From contig NW_006921539.1 in assembly GCF_000340215.1 (NCBI RefSeq), positions 3,066,056 to 3,130,055 on the forward strand: DNA of 64,000 bases. Reading direction: 5' to 3'. The notes beneath the pieces are model-generated. The model searched no databases, had not been told where the DNA came from, and saw only the letters and a program-made list of their open reading frames with translations. The position numbers and the translations under genes are program-made. Source of the DNA: Pseudocercospora fijiensis CIRAD86. Its lineage: Eukaryota > Ascomycota > Dothideomycetes > Mycosphaerellales > Mycosphaerellaceae. Shown here in pieces: positions 23,733 through 33,485 of this stretch (positions are counted from its first letter, which is position 1; every line of letters begins with the position of its first letter).

Positions 23733-24500
23733 TCAGAAGAGGGCATCCAGCTCTTTCATCACTTTCGCGTCCCAGAGTCTACAGCTCGCAGTCTCCTCCT
23801 CCTCCTCCTCCTCCTCCAAGCTTCTTCCTCTCAGCTTCTGGCCGTCGCCCATCGCCTGGCCCCAAAGCTCGCCCACCCTTTCCATGGCACTAACGAGAAC
23901 ATGCTTTGCCGGCTTTCTCGAGATCTCGATGGTCTCCTTCAGGCTCTGGTCGTCGCTTTGCTTCCACAACTCACTGACATCGGTCCTCTGCGTCAAGACA
24001 TCCAACTCGATCCTTCCCCAAATACCTTCCATGGGCGGGCTTGCAAAGTCAGACAAAGTGTGCATGACATAGGCGTGCGACCTCGCCATTTGTGCGTAGG
24101 CCGAAGACATGTTTTCAAAGAAGTTCCTTTGAGTATTTTTCGAGTTGTGAATGCATCTTAGCTTGTTCGAGACGTGATTGGAAGAGTCGTAGAGCTCTGA
24201 TGGCCAGATGTCCCAGATTGTGACATACTTCCAAGGGTCTGAGCAGGCTAGCTTCCTCGCTCGTTCGCCTGCGCCGCGGGTGTAGAAGACGGCTTTGTCT
24301 ATGAACTCTCGACGGAAAGATTGTTTGGTGTTTTGCAGGAACCAGTCAGGTGTGAAAGTGGTAATGTTGAGGCAGTCGCTATTTGGACTCAGGACTGTTT
24401 GCTTCTCCGGCTGCACACCGTCGAAAGGCGATGTCGAGACTGACGAAAATAGCAGGAAAATTGTGACGAAGGTGAATGTGGCCCGGCAAGAGATGGCCAT
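23733..24500 (-). CDS. Small secreted protein of unknown function (255 aa)
   Basis: An N-terminal signal peptide is evident: MAISCRATFTFVTIFLLFSS with cleavage likely near residue 23-25 (VSTSP). I chose the ATG at 24500 because the 34 codons upstream in frame would bury the signal. The mature part has four cysteines (43, 86, 116, 230), an NIT glycosylation site after C43, and Trp/Tyr-rich stretches (DPWKYVTIWDIWP at 88-100). A run of eight Glu (219-226) is encoded by a CTC microsatellite. I recognise no domain. Size, secretion and location next to RIP-mutated repeats suggest a candidate effector, which is inference. No intron is needed; codon use is normal and free of RIP stops. Confidence 0.72.
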   Translation of the reverse strand: MAISCRATFTFVTIFLLFSSVSTSPFDGVQPEKQTVLSPNSDCLNITTFTPDWFLQNTKQSFRREFIDKAVFYTRGAGERARKLACSDPWKYVTIWDIWPSELYDSSNHVSNKLRCIHNSKNTQRNFFENMSSAYAQMARSHAYVMHTLSDFASPPMEGIWGRIELDVLTQRTDVSELWKQSDDQSLKETIEISRKPAKHVLVSAMERVGELWGQAMGDGQKLRGRSLEEEEEEEETASCRLWDAKVMKELDALF

Positions 24501-25160
24501 TATGAGCGGTCGGCTGGAGAGTAGAGCTGGACTTTGGTCAGCCGCTCCTCGAACGGTATACTGAGGCAGGACTAGTGATCGTGGTCTTCCTTTGAGCCTC
24601 AACAGTCAAGAATGATAGCAGAAGAAGCTCATAGGTCTTCTATAGTGCCGACTGCAAAACACGCGTGGGCACTTGCGCTGATATTTGAGATAACAGTAAT
24701 GGGGAAGGCGCAGCGAGCTGGGGTTTGCCACAAATCGAGGCTGCGCCTGGTTCGTGTTGTGGGATCCTTCATGCTGAGCCAAATATACATACCCTGTCCC
24801 TTGTGCACAGTGACACTGCAGATGGCATCTTACACATTGCGTGCTTACATTGTGAATGCCAGCTGGAAGGGGGGGGGGGGGGGAAGGGGGAGAGGGGGAG
24901 TTATAGTGTAGCATGCCGAGATAACCCGAGTAATGTAGTGTGTTAAATTCTGGGGCCGACTCCCGGCCGAGTAGCCGCTCATTTAGATCTCTGATGTACA
25001 GCATCCACTTGGAGATGCAAAGGTGTGCCAAGTCAGCGGGTTTCCCGACACATCCAAGCGAGGAACCCCCACCTGCCTCATGAAATTCGATGCTGGAGAA
25101 ATATGCACGTCGAAGAGCCGCCTGTTATGCTTGCCCGTCGTGTAGCGAATGCTTCAGGAG
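24501..25160. other. Intergenic region with G homopolymer
   Basis: Unmutated DNA between two - strand genes: promoter/5' UTR of the secreted protein and 3' flank of the DUF726 gene. A run of 15 G lies at 24869-24883 followed by further G-rich sequence to about 24900, which could form a G-quadruplex. No convincing gene; open frames here lack a proper ATG or are low-complexity. Confidence 0.6.
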
Positions 25161-28100
25161 TTAAAAGGTCATTTTCACCTCTTGTTCTTTCCCGAAATCT
25201 GGATCATCGGCATCTGCTGACCAGGGATTGTGGTCAGGACTCAAGACAGGCGGACTCGGACTCGCTATCGCACTGCTGGTTGGAGCGGGCGTGGTTGTGA
25301 TGCTTCGGAGATTGAGTCTCTCACTCACAACTCTTCGCTGGTCCCAGCTCTGCTCTGGTTTCTGGGGCTCGGGCGTCCCAAACCTCGCCCTATGTGGCTC
25401 TGGAGTGCCGTATCTGGACTGAGGCGCCGAACCATGCTCTGAGCCTCGTGCGCCCGTCAAGGAGGAATGTGACCGTTCGTGCCTATCTGATTCGAAAGAC
25501 GTTTGGTTCCTGGATGCGCCATCATTAATGGGCGACAGAGTCCCATTGGCGCTGGCGTCGCCGTTCCTGCGCACTATGCCATCGTGTGACGGACTCTGCT
25601 TGAACTCATGTCGCGAAGCGCTGTCGGTCGTGCTGCCATCGGCTGTGGCAGGCTTCGGCAGCTGCACCTTGAGCACGGGCAGCGTGGATTGGATCTCTTT
25701 CACGGAAAGATGTTTCTTGATCTCTTCGATGTCACCGGGTTGCTGCAATGCCAATTTCAGGGCTTCGGCACGGATAGCCTCAACGTCAAACATGACATTG
25801 GCCGTCTCGGCAGCATGCTGCTCGGACTCTTTATCATCGCCTTCGAGCACTTTCTGACTCCTTTCGTCATAGGTCTCCCACGACTTCTTTTGTGGTTGCT
25901 TCCTCTTCGTGAACCACGACTTGAACCCTTTCTTTTGAGGCTCTTCCTCGAGTTGTCGGCGGGCTTCCTCGATCTCATTGATCAGCTCGCGCTGGCGCTT
26001 TTCATGGTTCTCTGGATCCGGATCCTCAATCTCACTATACTCCAGACTTTCCATCCGCCAACCAACTTTATCCAATAGAGTGGGCATCATACCACGATAG
26101 GCCATATGACCAGGCACCTCGTCAGTGACATTGACGTTTTCAATACCCTCGATGTCGACGCTCGCAAGTCCAGAAACCCGCAAGATACCACCTTGCGTTG
26201 CGCGAAACAGGTACCCTAGGATCCAGTCATTCGTGGCATATCCATTGACGAAGCGTCCCGACACGACTGATCTCGCTTTGATCCATTCGTCTTTCTTTAC
26301 AACCACCGGCGAGCCAAACATGTAGACATTCTGCACAAGGCCCGTCGCACCACGTCGGGAAAGCTCTCTCAGGCAAGCGAAAATGACTCGAGACCCGAGT
26401 GAGAAGCCAACGAGTGTGATTGGTCTCAGACCAAGATTTCTGTCGATGATTGAATCTGCCAAGATCAGGCCGGCGGCATCCCCGCGAGAGCAAGCTGTTG
26501 TCCAAGGATTGTCAATGAGATATGATATCTTTGCTAAGATGATGGGGGCCTGAAGGCCAGCCATGAGCGTCGCGAGGACTGTAGCACCCAAGATCTGTTG
26601 TATGGTTTGCGTGAGAGCTTCGGTGCCCAGGATTTGTATTGTCTGACCTGTACTCTGCAGCATCTCTGGCTCCCAATTCACAGAGTAGATGTCGCCCATG
26701 ATGGGGTCGACCGTGCTAAAGGGCAGCCGGACATCATCGACGGCACCTGTCATCCACCCGGCCACCGTGACGATGAGATTAACTCGTTTATTATTGAAGA
26801 GCGGCTTGTACTCGAAGGTCGATACAGCGGCGGTTCTTCTGCTACTTGTCGTCTGGCCAATGCGGCCTCCAATCAATGTGCCACCGGTTCCAATGAGCGC
26901 CGCAGCGCCAGCGCCACCAAGAAAGGTTCCGGTCCCGGTGACTCCAACTGCAGTGAAGCCAGCTGCCAATCCGGCACCGATGACAGGCGCGAGAAGTCCA
27001 GAACTGAGGCCGATGACTAAACCACCACCAACGGTACAAAGACCCATGACCATGAGGCGCTTCCTCTTGGCTGCCTTCTTGCGTGCTTCGAGATGCTCCT
27101 CCTCATTCCAGTTTTCCTTCTCAGCTTGCTCTTGCATCTCGAGTGCATCGGTCACGCGCTTCTCGAAACGGCAGACCTCCTGCCATCCAACAGAAAGCGC
27201 GGCGCCGACTTTCTCCAGAAGCGTTCTCGATCGGGCATCGTAAGTGCTATCTGCTATGAGCAGGAGGAACAAGTCACAAAGTACTGTCCATCGGATGTCT
27301 ATGTCGAGGTTCTTCGCATCTTCGTAGTCGTCCGGATTTTCAATGGTGAGCTCGCCAGCCGTGTGCTCTTCATAGGCTGGCGGTGGTGTCTCTGTATCTC
27401 GCGAAGCAGGCGTTCCTGGTTTGGAGGGAGGCGCGGAAATGGTCGTAGACGTTACACGCGTCTCGATCGTACTTGACGGTCTCGGCGATGCCATTGAGGG
27501 CCGTGAAGAAGAGGGCTCAGACTCTTGTTCCGTTTCTGCCTTCGGATTTTTCACGCGTGCATTCGCCATGAGCCTGGGCGTCAGGTCGGCAGGCAAGACT
27601 CCATGTTCAGCGAGCTGTTCGACCATGATTTGTTCTCTCGCGTCAATCTCCATGTGAGTATATAAGCGGATCATGGTCTTCTGTGACCACATCTTGAGGG
27701 CCCCGCCGGCATAATCTACAGCTTTCTTGGCGTTCTTGGTTCGCTCAAGCCGGTCGAAGTCTTGCTGCATGGCGGCAATGGAGAGCCTCACAACGCCGAC
27801 GTAGGCTATCTTCTGCCCATCGTCCAACAATTCCTTCGTAGCTTGCATCTGAGAGATGATATCTCTGCCTTCTTCATCGTCTTCGTCTAGAGTGTTATTA
27901 CGGGTGTAGGCGTCTTTGAACAGATACGCCGTGTTGTCGTCCATGCTGGTGGCACTCTGAGCATCTTCGTCCATCTGAACGCGCGTGTAGCCTTTGCCAG
28001 CACCTCCCAGCGTACCGTACGCGACCTGCTCGTCCTCGACTTCATCAAACTCTTTCGCCAGCACTTTGCCCCAGTCGTCGTAGATGCGATGTGTCGCCAA

Positions 28101-28805
28101 GGCCGGCATGTCTTGCCACTCATCCTCTTCAGCTGCCTTCGCTTCTTCCACGGACATGCCAGGGGCCATCTGCTGGTGGGAGAACTCGCCGACAGTGCTG
28201 ACGGAGGCATTTTTGGCATGACGAGAAAAGGTGGGAGATTCAGGTGCTCTGGTGCTCGTCTTCTGTGGTGGAGAGACGTGGTCCTCGCTTTCCTTCCCAG
28301 CAGTAGGGCTTTCGTGCTCCTTGGTCACGGCAGGTCTGGATGCGTCTCCTGTGCCATTGATATCCGCCTGCCCGTCGTCTTGGCTCTCGGCGGCATTCTG
28401 CGCAGCTGCGCCGTCGATCTTTTCCCGCTTGACATGCCCATCGACCTTCTCCATGGCCTGCTGCCTGATGGCGTGGGGACTGTCGAGCGAGTCCAAGGTG
28501 AAGTGCCGCCTTCGAGGAGGCCTCACCGGCAATCCGAATTCGTCTGCCTCGGGAGGCTCTGGCTTGGGCTGGCCATACTGTTCGCTGCGCCTGCGCCTCG
28601 GATGCACTCGCAGTCGCTTCAACTTGGGACTTTCGGGTTCGCGGACATGTTCTGGGCTCTGGCTCTCGTGTGCGTGCTGCTCGGAGATGGCATGCTCGGC
28701 CTCAGGCATGCTGCTCGCCGTCGCGACAATAGAATTGCAGGGAATGGCGGGCTTGCAGTCGCATCGCCTGCAGGAACAACGACTGCGCGTCGGGGCGATT
28801 TCCAT
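25161..28805 (-). CDS. DUF726 family alpha/beta-hydrolase-like membrane protein (Mil1/TMCO4-like)
   Basis: About 1,214 aa from the ATG at 28805. Long charged N-terminal region; then WTVLCDLFLLLIADSTYDARSR (about 506-527); a Gly-rich hydrophobic stretch (about 582-650: LCTVGGGLVIGLSSGLLAP...FLGGAGAAALIGTGG); then the hydrolase-like part with LIVTVAGWM, SVNWEPEML and the nucleophile elbow LVGFSLGSR (Ser about 802), followed by NVYMFGSPVV. The C-terminus is charged and coiled (INEIEEARRQLEEEPQKKGFKSW) and disordered. This order is typical of fungal DUF726 proteins; yeast Mil1 is a putative membrane-associated lipase linked to AP-1. Catalysis is inferred. The next ATG (28709) has a better context (A at -3) and could be the true start. 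It is divergent from UTP23. No introns are evident. Confidence 0.88.
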   Translation of the reverse strand: MEIAPTRSRCSCRRCDCKPAIPCNSIVATASSMPEAEHAISEQHAHESQSPEHVREPESPKLKRLRVHPRRRRSEQYGQPKPEPPEADEFGLPVRPPRRRHFTLDSLDSPHAIRQQAMEKVDGHVKREKIDGAAAQNAAESQDDGQADINGTGDASRPAVTKEHESPTAGKESEDHVSPPQKTSTRAPESPTFSRHAKNASVSTVGEFSHQQMAPGMSVEEAKAAEEDEWQDMPALATHRIYDDWGKVLAKEFDEVEDEQVAYGTLGGAGKGYTRVQMDEDAQSATSMDDNTAYLFKDAYTRNNTLDEDDEEGRDIISQMQATKELLDDGQKIAYVGVVRLSIAAMQQDFDRLERTKNAKKAVDYAGGALKMWSQKTMIRLYTHMEIDAREQIMVEQLAEHGVLPADLTPRLMANARVKNPKAETEQESEPSSSRPSMASPRPSSTIETRVTSTTISAPPSKPGTPASRDTETPPPAYEEHTAGELTIENPDDYEDAKNLDIDIRWTVLCDLFLLLIADSTYDARSRTLLEKVGAALSVGWQEVCRFEKRVTDALEMQEQAEKENWNEEEHLEARKKAAKRKRLMVMGLCTVGGGLVIGLSSGLLAPVIGAGLAAGFTAVGVTGTGTFLGGAGAAALIGTGGTLIGGRIGQTTSSRRTAAVSTFEYKPLFNNKRVNLIVTVAGWMTGAVDDVRLPFSTVDPIMGDIYSVNWEPEMLQSTGQTIQILGTEALTQTIQQILGATVLATLMAGLQAPIILAKISYLIDNPWTTACSRGDAAGLILADSIIDRNLGLRPITLVGFSLGSRVIFACLRELSRRGATGLVQNVYMFGSPVVVKKDEWIKARSVVSGRFVNGYATNDWILGYLFRATQGGILRVSGLASVDIEGIENVNVTDEVPGHMAYRGMMPTLLDKVGWRMESLEYSEIEDPDPENHEKRQRELINEIEEARRQLEEEPQKKGFKSWFTKRKQPQKKSWETYDERSQKVLEGDDKESEQHAAETANVMFDVEAIRAEALKLALQQPGDIEEIKKHLSVKEIQSTLPVLKVQLPKPATADGSTTDSASRHEFKQSPSHDGIVRRNGDASANGTLSPINDGASRNQTSFESDRHERSHSSLTGARGSEHGSAPQSRYGTPEPHRARFGTPEPQKPEQSWDQRRVVSERLNLRSITTTPAPTSSAIASPSPPVLSPDHNPWSADADDPDFGKEQEVKMTF

Positions 28806-29104
28806 TCGCAGCTCGCTCTGTTCACGACCCGCGGAACTCGACCGGCTTTGTCTTGCCCACCGCAAGTCAGGCAGTGGCACGTGTGCGTGTGCGTGTATAC
28901 AGTATACACCTGCATGCCGAGCGAAACCTTCCTGCAGCCTTCCCGTCTCCGCCTCCGCATCCGCATCCGCATCCGCATCCGCACCCGCCGCCGCCCAACG
29001 CGCGCTTGATGGATGAGCTTAAATCAAAATTATCTGGCGGATTTGCCGTCACCCCGAAAGAGATTGATTCCACTTCTCACAACAAGTATCGCCCGTCGCC
29101 CGGC
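28806..29104. promoter_or_regulatory. Divergent promoter region of DUF726 gene and UTP23
   Basis: About 300 bp between the two coding starts. Contains an alternating GTGTGCGTGTGCGTGTATAC stretch (28880-28903) and a CCGCAT hexamer repeat (28955-28984). An in-frame ATG at 29009 upstream of the conserved UTP23 start could add 32 residues. No TATA box is convincing. Confidence 0.5.
28955..28984. repeat. Hexanucleotide microsatellite (CCGCAT)4 CCGCAC
   Basis: Five consecutive units in the divergent promoter/5' UTR, continuing into CCGCCG. Length polymorphism between strains would be expected. Confidence 0.9.
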
Positions 29105-30013
29105 ATGAAAGGCAAACGCTCCAAACAGTATCGCAAGTTGATGCAGCAGTACCAGCTCAACTTCAACTTCCGCGAGCCCTACCAAGTCATCCTCGATGCC
29201 GACATCATCAAAGATGCCGCACGATTCAAGATGCAGCTGGGCCAAATGCTCCAGAACACTCTCCACGGCGAGATCAAGCCCATGATCACACAGTGCTGCA
29301 TACGCCATCTATACAACGAGCCTGCATCGCCGGAGAAAGATGCCTGGATATCAGTCGCAAAAGATGCAGAGCGCCGCCGATGTGGACATCATGAGCTGGA
29401 AGAGCCTCTGAGTGCATTGCAGTGTATCGAGAGCGTGGTCGATCCGAAAGGAACGGGCAACAACAAGCACAGATATGTTGTCGCCGTGCAGGATGACCAA
29501 GTGAGGAGAAAGATGCGCAAAGTAGTGGGTGTGCCCTTGGTGTACATTGCGAGGAGCGTCATGATCCTCGAGCCCATGGCAGACGCGACACAGGAAGTGC
29601 GGGAGCAAGCTGAGAAAGCCAAGATCAGGGCAGGCTTGAATGCCAGGAGACCGAATAGCACAGGCGAGAAGAGGAAACGAGACGACGAGCATGAGGATCA
29701 CGACAAAGAGAATGAGGCGCAACAAGCGCCCAAGCCGAAGAAGTACAAGGTCAACGGCCCGAAAGGCCCAAACCCCCTCAGCGTGAAAAAGTCGAAGAAG
29801 CACAATGCGAAAGACAAGAAGCAACACGAAGGCCACAAGCCTGCGCTCCGCAAATCCAAGCAAGAATCACAGGCAGGTGACCAGGCCACTGTGGCACCTC
29901 AAGTGAGTGAGGAGGCTGGCGAAGAAGGGCAGAAGAAACGCAAACGCAAGCGCAAAGCCAAGGAACCGAGAGTCGCCGCTTGCCATGAGCACGAGTACGG
30001 GTCCGAAGAATGA
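29105..30013 (+). CDS. UTP23: rRNA-processing protein UTP23 (PIN-domain, small-subunit processome)
   Basis: 302 aa from the ATG opening the family signature MKGKRSKQYRKLM, followed by FNFREPYQVILDADIIKD (PIN fold, D31), GEIKPMITQCCIRHLY, ERRRCGHHE and LSALQCIESVV (zinc-binding Cys/His set near 64, 93-96 and 107), HRYVVAVQDD and VPLVYIARSVMILEPM (about 143-158). The C-terminal 120 residues are Lys/Arg-rich with nuclear-localisation-like KKRKRKRKAK. Utp23 acts in the nucleolus in early pre-18S rRNA cleavage and snR30 release (family knowledge). An upstream in-frame ATG at 29009 would add 32 residues, but orthologues usually start M(R/K)GKR. Single exon. Convergent with the reductase gene. Confidence 0.93.
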   Translation: MKGKRSKQYRKLMQQYQLNFNFREPYQVILDADIIKDAARFKMQLGQMLQNTLHGEIKPMITQCCIRHLYNEPASPEKDAWISVAKDAERRRCGHHELEEPLSALQCIESVVDPKGTGNNKHRYVVAVQDDQVRRKMRKVVGVPLVYIARSVMILEPMADATQEVREQAEKAKIRAGLNARRPNSTGEKRKRDDEHEDHDKENEAQQAPKPKKYKVNGPKGPNPLSVKKSKKHNAKDKKQHEGHKPALRKSKQESQAGDQATVAPQVSEEAGEEGQKKRKRKRKAKEPRVAACHEHEYGSEE

Positions 30014-30191
30014 TTGGCCGAAGCGTTGCATTTTTTTTTTTTGCTATTGCCGCAAGAGATACCCTCTCCAGTCATGACTTTCAGTACGAGCCCCCGTGGC
30101 AGCGACTAATTCTAATCGCACTCTTCCCGGCTATTACGCCACCACCTCTGTATGCCAGCATAAATTGTTCCACATCCTCTAGCGACTATCA
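30014..30191. terminator. Convergent 3' region between UTP23 and reductase gene, with T tract
   Basis: 178 bp between two convergent stops, with a run of 12 T at 30031-30042. Both 3' UTRs and poly(A) sites must lie here or overlap into the neighbouring gene. No clear AATAAA. Confidence 0.5.
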
Positions 30192-33100
30192 TCATGCTCG
30201 CCATTTCTTCATCCAAACATCGATATACCTAGATGCCAAGCCAATGCTCACCGGATCTCTAGCTGCTGCAATGGATGTGGCACATTCTCTGGTGACATTT
30301 GTCTCAAAGGTCAGCCCGGCTGGCTCAGCATCCTCACCTGCTTTCCCTGTCGATGAAGCACCACCGTACCTCCCTCTCCAAAAATCCAGCAGCTTCATGC
30401 TAGGATTCTTGTTCACATCTGTGACGCTATTTGCTAGTCGCTCGAGCCACTCTGACGGTGCCACGACTTCGAAGGAAGGCATGGCTCGATGCTGTCTGAG
30501 CATGGGCAGGAGCTCCGAACTCCAGCTGAAGGTCGATGGGTTCAGGAGGTGATACACAACGTCCTCAGCATCACCCGCTGGCTGAGATGTTGGCAGTGAG
30601 AGTTCAACGACAGCCTTCGCACAAGCATCTACTGGCAGCCAGCTTGGCCTCTCATTCAGCTCCGGAAGGCAACCGGTCGTCAGAGCACTCCTGATCATTA
30701 ATGCAATCGCCTCTGTCTCATTCCAACTCGCGCTGCCTGCGTCTCCGCTCAGCTGTCCTATTCTCAGCACTCTTGATTGCATGCCTGGATTTCGTTTCGC
30801 TGCGGCACGAGTGATGTGCTCGGTCACTAGCTTCGATCGTCCGTAGCCCATCTTTTGCGCATGACTCAGATCTTCGATGTGTTTTTCACGGATTGTGGCG
30901 GGTTTCGGTGTGCCTGACGCTGCAGAAATTGAGGAGCAGAAATAGAACGATGGTATACTGGGAAGTTGCGATCGCAGGCAGAAGTTGATAAGATTGTGTG
31001 TTCCGCGGATGTGGTGCTGTTCGAACGATTTGACTCCGAGGTTGAAGTTCACAGCCCAGGCGGAATGGATGACACAGGTCAGGTTGCTCAGGAGATGACT
31101 GAGATCTTTTGAGTGAAGTCCGAGATTTGTCTGTGACAGATCAGAAGGGACTGCATGGAGCTTGCTAAGCTCAGAATCTGTAACATGGATGCTTCGCGCA
31201 GCAAGCGCAGACATCACCCGGTCTCCAGCGGCGGCTTGTCCTGGTGCTCGAACGAGACACCACACTTCGGTGACATCTTCCCGGGCAAGTAACTCTGAAA
31301 TAATGAACGCTCCCAGGTTACCTGTGGCTCCCGTGACCAGCACGACTTGAGATTTTGGTTGGGTGGCGAGAGTCGGAAAGTGCGTAGTGAAGGATGAGTA
31401 GCGATCTATGAGCTGTTGCATGATCGCGACCTCATCTTCATGCTCAGAATCAGGTGGTGCTTCGCCTGTTCGGAGCTGGTACAGGTGTCGAGCGAGAGAC
31501 GCGACAGTGCCCTTGTCGAATACCACATTTTGAGAAAGATGAGCTCCACCTTTGCCGAGATCGAGGTCCTTCTTGATGCTCCGCCACAGTCGTGTGGTTT
31601 GCAGGCTGTCGACACCAGCGGAGAAAATGTCAGTCTCCGTGCTTGGAAGTGGAATCTCAAGTTCTTCCCGAAACTTGGACAACAACCATTCCTCCAGACC
31701 TGCAACGTCCAACGTCAGTCCTGAGCCTGACTGGTCATCTCCACCTCTCTCGTATGCCTCGTATACCTCGGTGATATCGGCTGCAAACTGCTGGTAGACT
31801 TGCGCCCGGATGAAAGTTCCCTTGTCTGTCCTCGGATACAACACATCGGCGCCCTTCACAATAACCAACTCTTTTGGCACACGGCTGAATGTCTCAGCAT
31901 GCAGATTCGCCTTCTCAACACTCGGCCAAACCTGCTCAAGGAAGTCTTCGTCATTCAAATTCAGACCGGCCTCTTGTGACCGGAAGATGAGCACTCCTGG
32001 AACTGTTCTTTGAAACCCGAACACGACCGCCTCTCTCACCAACTCATCTTGCCTGATGGCCCCTTCGATGGGGATTGGCAGCACCTTCTCTCCATTAACC
32101 AGAGTCAATCTCTCGTCCAATCTGGACAGATACTTGTAGTAGTTCGACTTTCTCGGGTCGGGATGTCGCGTGAATAGATCGCTGGTCCGGAAACTCCTCT
32201 CGGGATTCTTCTCGCTATAGGGCGGCGCGCTATTGCTCGGGCCTTTCGATGGCAGCCCGTCTAACCCCACGCACTCGAATACCCCTGGAGCAATCTCGTC
32301 CATCAAGGTGTGGTCTGCGGCTGGGCGAAGCAGGCGCATATACTGCCATTCAGTGTCTCCAGGAGGACGGAATGAAGTCATGATCTGACCGATTTCTGTC
32401 GATCCATAATTCGCCACCAAATTCACTCCAGCAGCAACTAGACGATCGCCGAGAGAATCCGGACATGAGGATCCGGCGAAGAGAACCAGTTTCGCTGCCG
32501 CCAACACTTTTACGCCTTCATCTTTCTCCGCTAGCAACTGCAAGACATAAGGCACTGCGCACACCTGCTGCGGCTTTGCTACACTAATTGCAGCGCATAG
32601 ATTGTCCGAGGTTACCGGTAATGAGTGATTACCCAGGTACATTGCTGCTCGAGTGTAAAAAGCTCGACCTAATTCCATCAGGCCATGGGAGTGGAAGAGT
32701 GGGGAGCAGCAAAAAGCCCGGAGGCCGAACGATTTCCTGAAGTTGGCTAAGCAGGCCAGATTGCTGAGGAAGATCGGTTTTGGGAAGCCCGTTGAGCCTG
32801 AAGAGTGCAATATCCATGCCATTTTCTTGGCCTCTTCTGCAAGATCGACGCATCCAGGGCGCTTGAATGCAGGAGCCGGAGACGCAAGATCTCGATAGTC
32901 TTCACGTTGAAGAATAGGAATGGTGGTGAGGCCTTGCCGTCCTGAGACGCTGATCTCATCGACAATCTTGAAATTGGCATTGGGCACAATGAGAGTATTG
33001 CAACCGGCCATCTCCAAGAGCCGAGCGTAGGCTGGCGCTGTCAACCTGGTGGAAAGAAAGAGTGCCGTGATGCCCAATCTGTTCAGAGCGAAGACAGAGA

Positions 33101-33485
33101 CGACATATTCAAAGCTCGACGTTGCAAGGAGCGCGACCACCGGTGCCTTCTTCGCTGCTGGATCCGCAGGAGTGAGGCCATTGTTCAGGTAGTACTGGAC
33201 TGCAGCATCTGTATATGCGTCGATGTCTTTGCCGGTGTGCTCTTCGAAATCTGAAGCTGTTGACTTCGGATAGCAGATCAACGGTATCTGTTCTACTTCT
33301 GCCGCGTGTGATTTGAGTAAGCCGTCTATCGTCATGAATCTGTGTATGGGTAGATGTGTTGGGTCATGGTGGGCCAGCTTAGGAGTGAATGGCTGGTTGA
33401 CTTCGCTGCCCCTGACAGATGGCGTGCTTGTTTGCGTTTGAGTGGCCATGTTGTCTGATGCAAAAGTGTTCTCGACGCCCGTCAT
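30192..33485 (-). CDS. NRPS-like adenylate-forming reductase (A-T-R), 1097 aa
   Basis: Single-module enzyme that would activate a carboxylic acid as adenylate, load it on a phosphopantetheine arm and release it by NAD(P)H reduction. Adenylation domain about 40-560: core A3 HSSGSTGFPKP (227-237), A5 NYGSTEIGQ (359-367), LSRLDERLTLVNGEKVLP (453-470). Carrier domain about 600-670 with DIFSAGVDSLQTTR; Ser627 is the attachment site. Thioester-reductase domain about 710-1097: VLVTGATGNLG (715-725), catalytic-type YGRSK (Y881, K885). No condensation domain. The ATG at 33485 is the first in frame and gives full domains. Fungal relatives make aldehydes or alcohols from aryl or amino acids; the substrate cannot be read here. 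No other biosynthetic gene lies in the window. Intact, uninterrupted by RIP. Confidence 0.9.
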   Translation of the reverse strand: MTGVENTFASDNMATQTQTSTPSVRGSEVNQPFTPKLAHHDPTHLPIHRFMTIDGLLKSHAAEVEQIPLICYPKSTASDFEEHTGKDIDAYTDAAVQYYLNNGLTPADPAAKKAPVVALLATSSFEYVVSVFALNRLGITALFLSTRLTAPAYARLLEMAGCNTLIVPNANFKIVDEISVSGRQGLTTIPILQREDYRDLASPAPAFKRPGCVDLAEEAKKMAWILHSSGSTGFPKPIFLSNLACLANFRKSFGLRAFCCSPLFHSHGLMELGRAFYTRAAMYLGNHSLPVTSDNLCAAISVAKPQQVCAVPYVLQLLAEKDEGVKVLAAAKLVLFAGSSCPDSLGDRLVAAGVNLVANYGSTEIGQIMTSFRPPGDTEWQYMRLLRPAADHTLMDEIAPGVFECVGLDGLPSKGPSNSAPPYSEKNPERSFRTSDLFTRHPDPRKSNYYKYLSRLDERLTLVNGEKVLPIPIEGAIRQDELVREAVVFGFQRTVPGVLIFRSQEAGLNLNDEDFLEQVWPSVEKANLHAETFSRVPKELVIVKGADVLYPRTDKGTFIRAQVYQQFAADITEVYEAYERGGDDQSGSGLTLDVAGLEEWLLSKFREELEIPLPSTETDIFSAGVDSLQTTRLWRSIKKDLDLGKGGAHLSQNVVFDKGTVASLARHLYQLRTGEAPPDSEHEDEVAIMQQLIDRYSSFTTHFPTLATQPKSQVVLVTGATGNLGAFIISELLAREDVTEVWCLVRAPGQAAAGDRVMSALAARSIHVTDSELSKLHAVPSDLSQTNLGLHSKDLSHLLSNLTCVIHSAWAVNFNLGVKSFEQHHIRGTHNLINFCLRSQLPSIPSFYFCSSISAASGTPKPATIREKHIEDLSHAQKMGYGRSKLVTEHITRAAAKRNPGMQSRVLRIGQLSGDAGSASWNETEAIALMIRSALTTGCLPELNERPSWLPVDACAKAVVELSLPTSQPAGDAEDVVYHLLNPSTFSWSSELLPMLRQHRAMPSFEVVAPSEWLERLANSVTDVNKNPSMKLLDFWRGRYGGASSTGKAGEDAEPAGLTFETNVTRECATSIAAARDPVSIGLASRYIDVWMKKWRA

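Noticed and set aside
24606..25031. 141-codon - strand frame between the secreted protein and the DUF726 gene
   Set aside because: Starts with a non-ATG codon, includes Pro/Ser runs coming from the G tract, and shows no domain; treated as chance.
26689..27243. 184-codon + frame opposite the Gly-rich part of the DUF726 gene
   Set aside because: Antisense of a Gly/Ala-rich membrane segment gives a Pro/Ala-rich open frame; no independent evidence.
28806..28880. Start of the DUF726 gene at 28880
   Set aside because: The codon there is GTG, not a normal fungal start; the first in-frame ATG is at 28805.
28089..29016. Long + strand frames (about 300 and 260 codons) opposite the 5' part of the DUF726 gene
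   Set aside because: They mirror the charged, GC-rich N-terminal coding region of the DUF726 gene and have no recognisable features.
28853..29104. N-terminal extension of UTP23 with a His-Pro repeat
   Set aside because: Upstream frame starts at TTG and reads through the CCGCAT microsatellite; the conserved start is the ATG at 29105 (29009 remains possible).
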